Assembly: GCA_003118195.1 (NCBI GenBank)
Contig: BEXV01000731.1
Location: 54,775 to 76,288, forward strand
DNA: 21,514 bases
Origin: Hemicentrotus pulcherrimus
Lineage: Eukaryota; Echinodermata; Echinoidea; Camarodonta; Strongylocentrotidae
Direction: 5' to 3'
Position numbers and translations under genes: made by a program. This document shows, in pieces, positions 18,551-21,514 of this stretch. The notes below the pieces were generated by a model. The model saw only the letters and a program-made list of their open reading frames with translations, ran no database searches and was not told where the DNA came from. How positions within the stretch are numbered: the stretch's first letter is position 1; each line of letters starts with the position of its first letter.

Positions 18551-18989
18551 TAGCAAGGTGAATGAAAAGGTGAACAGAAAATGAATCTCTTTTTCTACCA
18601 ATACGTAATACAACTCATGAATACCGGTACTGGTTGTATAAACCACAAGTATTGCTGGGAAATTTATAGATGTTTTCAATATACTAAACATGCTGAATCA
18701 TACACCTGTAATGACTCTTTTTATTCAACAGCCTTATTAAAATTGATTACTTGTAGAGTTTCCTGAATACATATACGCCATTGCTTGTTCAGGATGTCCT
18801 TGATTAAATTTAAAGTGATACTGTTTGCTCTGTGGCTCAACTGTGTTGAAATGTATTTGCCTTTTAATCAAACAAGTCACACATTTGTGAAACAAATAAA
18901 CTTGGTTCTTTCCCTACTCCCGCACTTCCCCCCTTTGCAAGATAGGCCCCGGCTTCAGCGCGAAGAGCTAATAATATAAGCAAGGATGA

Positions 18990-19115
18990 AAATGATGACG
19001 TTATTTGAACAGCCCCATTATTGGTCCCTAATTCGCTGCGAATTGCCGACCCAGCTGAGGGTGGCGAGTATATATATTTAGGCCAGCGCTGCCACAACAA
19101 ACAGGGCTCGGATGC
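18990..19115 (+). promoter_or_regulatory. CpG-rich promoter-like block with CRE, CCAAT and TATA elements
   Basis: In order on the plus strand: TGACGTTA, a CRE-like site at about 18997; ATTGGTCC, an inverted CCAAT box at about 19019; and TATATATATTTAG, a TATA box at about 19070. A start site would be expected near 19100, in CCACAACAAACAGG. Local sequence is rich in CpG compared with the surrounding intron. The spacing (TATA about 30 bp and CCAAT about 80 bp from the predicted start) fits a classical core promoter. Downstream lies the GA tract and, 1.8 kb further, the exon at 20889. An alternative promoter for that gene or an unrelated transcript are both possible. The first ATG downstream (19112) opens only a short frame of about 19 codons. 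Confidence 0.35.
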
Positions 19116-19181
19116 GGCGTGGAGTGTTTGGACGCGATAGAGGAGGAATCGGGGAATTGGAATACGAGTGATACGCTTGAG

Positions 19182-19211
19182 AGAGAGGTGAAGGAGGGAG
19201 GGTCAGAGAGG

Positions 19212-19247
<36 letters not shown>

Positions 19248-19411
19248 AAAGGAGAGGGAAGGATGAATAAGAGGGGAGAAAGAGAGCGATTTATAAAGAG
19301 ATTAGAGAAGGCGAGTAAGAAGAGAGTAAGGGGGGGGGGGACAGAGAGAGACGAAAAGATGAATAAGAGAGGGGAGAAAGAGAGTGATGTATAAAGACAT
19401 TAGCGAAGGCA

Positions 19412-19452
<41 letters not shown>

Positions 19453-19640
19453 AAGGGGGAGAGAGAAAGAGAGAGAAATGTGTAAGGATGAATAAGAGAG
19501 GGGAAAAACAGAAATATGTTTAGAGAAAAGAGAAGGCGAGGAAGAAAAGTTAAACGGGGTAGAGAGAGGTTACAGGATAAAGCAAGTAGAAGCAAGAGAG
19601 AGAGAGAGGGGGGAGGGGGGGGGGTATGGAGGAAGTAGAA
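19182..19640 (+). repeat. 450-bp polypurine (GA)n tract
   Basis: GA repeats with interspersed GGAGAGGG and G9-11 homopolymers (for example about 19330-19340). A unit containing GATGAATAAGAGAGGGGA recurs near 19262, 19360 and 19487, so part of the tract is a minisatellite rather than a pure dinucleotide run. The purine strand here is opposite in orientation to the 13.25-13.87 kb tract. The 173-codon minus frame and the 91-codon plus frame over it are low-complexity artefacts. Confidence 0.95.
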
Positions 19641-19829
19641 AATGAGAGAAATAAATCCAAAAATATATTGGGGACTAGAAAAAAGGATGAACTGAAAAAT
19701 GTGGTAGAAGAGAGAGAAGATTGAGATAATATAAGGGAAGTCAGAAAAGAGAAGGGGCAACCATAGGCATGATATGGAAAAGGAGGAATATGATAATGCT
19801 GTAAGCATAGGAGGAATTTTCATGTTTAT

Positions 19830-20808
19830 TTGATAGAAATATATTATTTAAAACATTTTTTATTAGTGTGAAAAGCAGAAGTTAGTTTTCTGCGACCTGT
19901 GTGAAAGATGCTAAAAAGCAAAATAATGATTCAAAGATGGTCTAGCTAATAATATGAAACCAAGGAAAAGTAATTGCATGTTTTCAGTTGCAATGCAATA
20001 TTGCAACTGAAGAAAGTATCTTTTACATCTGTAGGTCAGAAGTCTCAAGCCACTGTAACTGATAATTCTCACGAAATGATTGCAAAAGGAAGCCCCGCCC
20101 CCCCTCCCACAAAAGTGAATATAATAGCGCTCATTCTTTGCACCTAAAGGGGAGAACAATCGCAACTTTCACCTTTCGTCTTGTAAAATGATATGACAAA
20201 TATTGAGAGAGAGGGATGGACGAGAGTGAGCAAGGAGTTTGAAAAGGGTTCGGGCAAACAGCCCGGGGTTCTCAGCGGGATGGTTGTAATTCGATGAGAA
20301 TGCAGCTGGCCTGATTTTTATATGACAAACTCCCGCCACAAGATGAAGGCTTGTCTTGAAGGTGATTCAGAACACTTTTAAAAAACAAGGTAGAACCCTT
20401 GCAAAATAAAAGAAATTAAGCGACATAAAAGAGAAAGCCAATCAAATTCTGTACAAGCCAACAATTTGTGTAGATACTTCTACAGATGACAGGCACATAA
20501 ACAATCATCATCGGAATTAAAATTCATAATATATGTATGGTAATAGTGAATACAGTGTCAGCTCATTTTTATTTGTCGATAAGTTCATGTTTCTCACAAA
20601 CATAAAACCCCTAGCAAAGTAACAGCTTTAATATACAGTACTGCAAATGGATCTGAAAAACAAATTTGAGCAGCTAGGGCAAAATGCTTTCTATCACTTT
20701 TTTGTTGTTGGCTTGGGCATGGAGGAATGTTTTCTATAATATGTCAAATAAAAATTGTAATTTTCTATCATTTTGAATGAGTTGAATATTGATTGAGATA
20801 CATGTAGT
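19830..20808. other. Unassigned intronic stretch
   Basis: No exon-like segment. Contains the perfect hairpin described at 19983-20011, a C-rich run at about 20092-20108 and a small GC hairpin CGGGC-AAACA-GCCCG at 20251-20265. Confidence 0.6.
19983..20011. repeat. Perfect 12-bp stem-loop
   Basis: TTCAGTTGCAAT, a 5-base spacer GCAAT, then ATTGCAACTGAA, its exact complement. It stands alone in unremarkable sequence. Confidence 0.85.
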
Positions 20809-20843
20809 ATACAGTTTTGATATTTAACATACAGTTTTGATAT
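20809..20843 (+). repeat. Short direct repeat near the exon acceptor
   Basis: ATACAGTTTTGATAT occurs twice with a 20-bp period (20809-20823 and 20829-20843). It lies 45-80 bases upstream of the acceptor at 20888, at or just beyond the usual branch-point zone. Confidence 0.7.
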
Positions 20844-20888
20844 GAAGTATTAAAACCATTCTCGTCCTCTTTTATTCTCCTCTTGCAG

Positions 20889-21038
20889 ATGTTTTTCGTT
20901 CAGCGGCAGAGGCGGGACCTAACGACATTCTTAAACTATACAACCAGAAAGGAAACTTGGTCAACATCTCACCGAAATTAGAAGAAAATACTCCAGACTC
21001 TAGATATAAACTAGATGTGGTTGCTGCTCACTGCGATG
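20889..21038 (+). CDS. Internal coding exon of an unrecognised conserved-looking protein
   Basis: The acceptor CTTTTATTCTCCTCTTGCAG is strong. The exon is 150 bases, begins after one carried base and ends after the first base of a codon, so it is a symmetric phase 1-1 exon. It encodes 49 complete codons beginning [20 protein letters not shown] and ending [11 protein letters not shown]. The middle has [10 protein letters not shown] and an ENTPDSRY turn. Composition is balanced, unlike the flanks. A helix-like start (VFRSAAEAG), a paired strand region ([17 protein letters not shown]) and a last strand (YKLDVVAA) resemble part of a ubiquitin-like or RA-like fold. This is a structural guess, and I could not assign a family. 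A second donor, GTACGT, lies 6 bases further on (exon end 21044) and would add two residues in frame. Open-frame read-through beyond it runs into CTA repeats and is intronic. Confidence 0.75.
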
Positions 21039-21117
21039 GTAGGAGTACGTGTGCCTGTCATTCTTGCATTTATTTGATCTACTTTTGCCTTTCCATTGTC
21101 TTTTCTGTTGTTACTAA

Positions 21118-21226
21118 TTTGCTGCTACTGGTACTACTTATACTACTTCTTCCACTACTACTACTGCTGCTGCTGCTGCTGCTACTGCTTCCACTACTAC
21201 TACTATTGCTGCTCTTGCTACTACTT

Positions 21227-21262
<36 letters not shown>
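21118..21262 (+). repeat. Imperfect (CTA/CTG)n trinucleotide array
   Basis: Mixed CTA, CTG, CTT and CCA triplets with a CTG run at about 21164-21182, ending in an unbroken CTA run before TTACAGTAGCG. Frames across it encode poly-Leu (plus) or poly-Ser (minus) and are not genes. Confidence 0.95.
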
Positions 21263-21263
21263 A

Positions 21264-21333
21264 CAGTAGCGTAAACATTAAACAAATTTGAGGGGGGTTA
21301 ACCCCAACCCCCACCCCTCTGCGTACGTGCCTG
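21264..21333. repeat. Palindromic insert between two CTA arrays
   Basis: Centred on the perfect palindrome GGGGTTAACCCC at 21294-21305. The left side starts CAGTAGCGTA and the right side ends TACGTGCCTG, which is loosely complementary to the left end. It separates two otherwise continuous CTA arrays. It may be a tiny foldback or MITE remnant inserted in the microsatellite, or the seed next to which the arrays grew. Confidence 0.45.
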
Positions 21334-21341
21334 ACTACTTA

Positions 21342-21375
<34 letters not shown>

Positions 21376-21376
21376 G

Positions 21377-21415
<39 letters not shown>

Positions 21416-21475
21416 ACACCCCTACTACTACTACTACTACCACTACTACTACTGCTACTACTTCTACTACTACTG

Positions 21476-21514
<39 letters not shown>
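21334..21514 (+). repeat. (CTA)n trinucleotide array, cut by window edge
   Basis: Nearly pure CTA with occasional CTG, CCA and CTT triplets and one AACACCC interruption near 21415. It continues past the window end. Confidence 0.95.

Larger units (their letters stand above)
10477..20888 (+). other. Putative 10.4-kb phase-1 intron
   Basis: Bounded by the donor GTATGA at 10477 and the acceptor TATTCTCCTCTTGCAG ending at 20888. Both sides give phase 1, so the reading frame is kept. The interior holds microsatellites, minisatellites and several MITE-like elements, but no plus-strand exon that I could support. Length is large but ordinary for first introns in echinoderm-sized genomes. The intron call depends on the upstream exon being real. 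Confidence 0.4.
21039..21514 (+). other. Start of the downstream intron
   Basis: Begins at the GTAGGA donor (or GTACGT at 21045) and is filled from about 21118 by trinucleotide repeats to the end of the window. The next exon is beyond the window. Confidence 0.6.

Noticed and set aside
18401..18691. 96-codon minus-strand open frame over the second dispersed repeat
   Set aside because: The other copy carries indels that break the frame, so coding constraint is not supported.
19302..19823. 173-codon minus-strand open frame
   Set aside because: It is the complement of the GA tract, giving Ser/Leu/Pro/Phe-rich sequence with no domain.
20251..20265. GC hairpin resembling a bacterial terminator
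   Set aside because: No T-run follows and the genome is eukaryotic; a 5-bp stem is within chance.
20957..21274. 105-codon open frame starting in the strong exon and ending in poly-Leu
   Set aside because: The first part is the real exon; the poly-Leu part is read-through into the CTA array after a good donor site.
21079..21285. Poly-Ser minus-strand open frame
   Set aside because: Direct translation of the trinucleotide repeat.

Overview
The window reads as nuclear DNA of a marine deuterostome, most likely an echinoderm such as a sea urchin. It is AT-rich, has almost no long open frames, and carries an intron of about 10 kb, long TC/GA/CTA microsatellites, many small foldback elements and a dispersed AGCGCTTT...AAAGCGCTATATAA plus ATT-tail repeat known from invertebrate genomes. 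The species assignment is inference; no organism-specific gene is present. No tRNA, rRNA, CRISPR, operon or prokaryotic signal was seen. One base (10957) is ambiguous.

Gene content is low. The best-supported coding piece is an internal exon on the plus strand at 20889-21038, with a textbook acceptor, a symmetric 1-1 phase and a conserved-looking peptide. A small GC-rich exon candidate at 10422-10476 ends in a good donor with matching phase. Joined, they give the N-terminal part of a protein with an alternating strand-helix-strand pattern that could be a ubiquitin-like or RA-like domain; I do not recognise the family. If the pair is right, 10477-20888 is one 10.4-kb intron. A still weaker upstream exon (8289-8361) would also join in phase. 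Inside the intron at 18990-19115 lies a CpG-rich promoter-like block with a CRE-like site, an inverted CCAAT box and a TATA box, possibly an alternative promoter.

Layout: 1-5.2 kb is mostly unremarkable sequence with small inverted-repeat elements at 3660-3907 and 4523-4685. A diverged tandem array fills 5.2-6.2 kb. GA repeats, a hairpin, the SINE-like repeat and a foldback element follow at 6.4-7.1 kb. A diverged tandem duplication and a G-quadruplex motif lie at 8.5-9.7 kb. The intron candidate holds a tandem array (11.15-11.61 kb), a MITE built of nested palindromes (11857-12036), a 600-bp TC tract (13.25-13.87 kb), a TTAA-flanked element (14241-14561), a 10-bp minisatellite, two copies of a 150-bp repeat 3.7 kb apart, a short minisatellite at 16.45 kb and a 450-bp GA tract (19.2-19.64 kb). 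CTA/CTG arrays interrupted by a palindromic insert close the window after the exon.

The most distinctive finding is a family of short hairpins with GAGCCAGAAGGG...GTTAACTC arms. It occurs at least eleven times, whole or as single arms, between 0.3 and 18.0 kb. It behaves like a local burst of a tiny foldback element.
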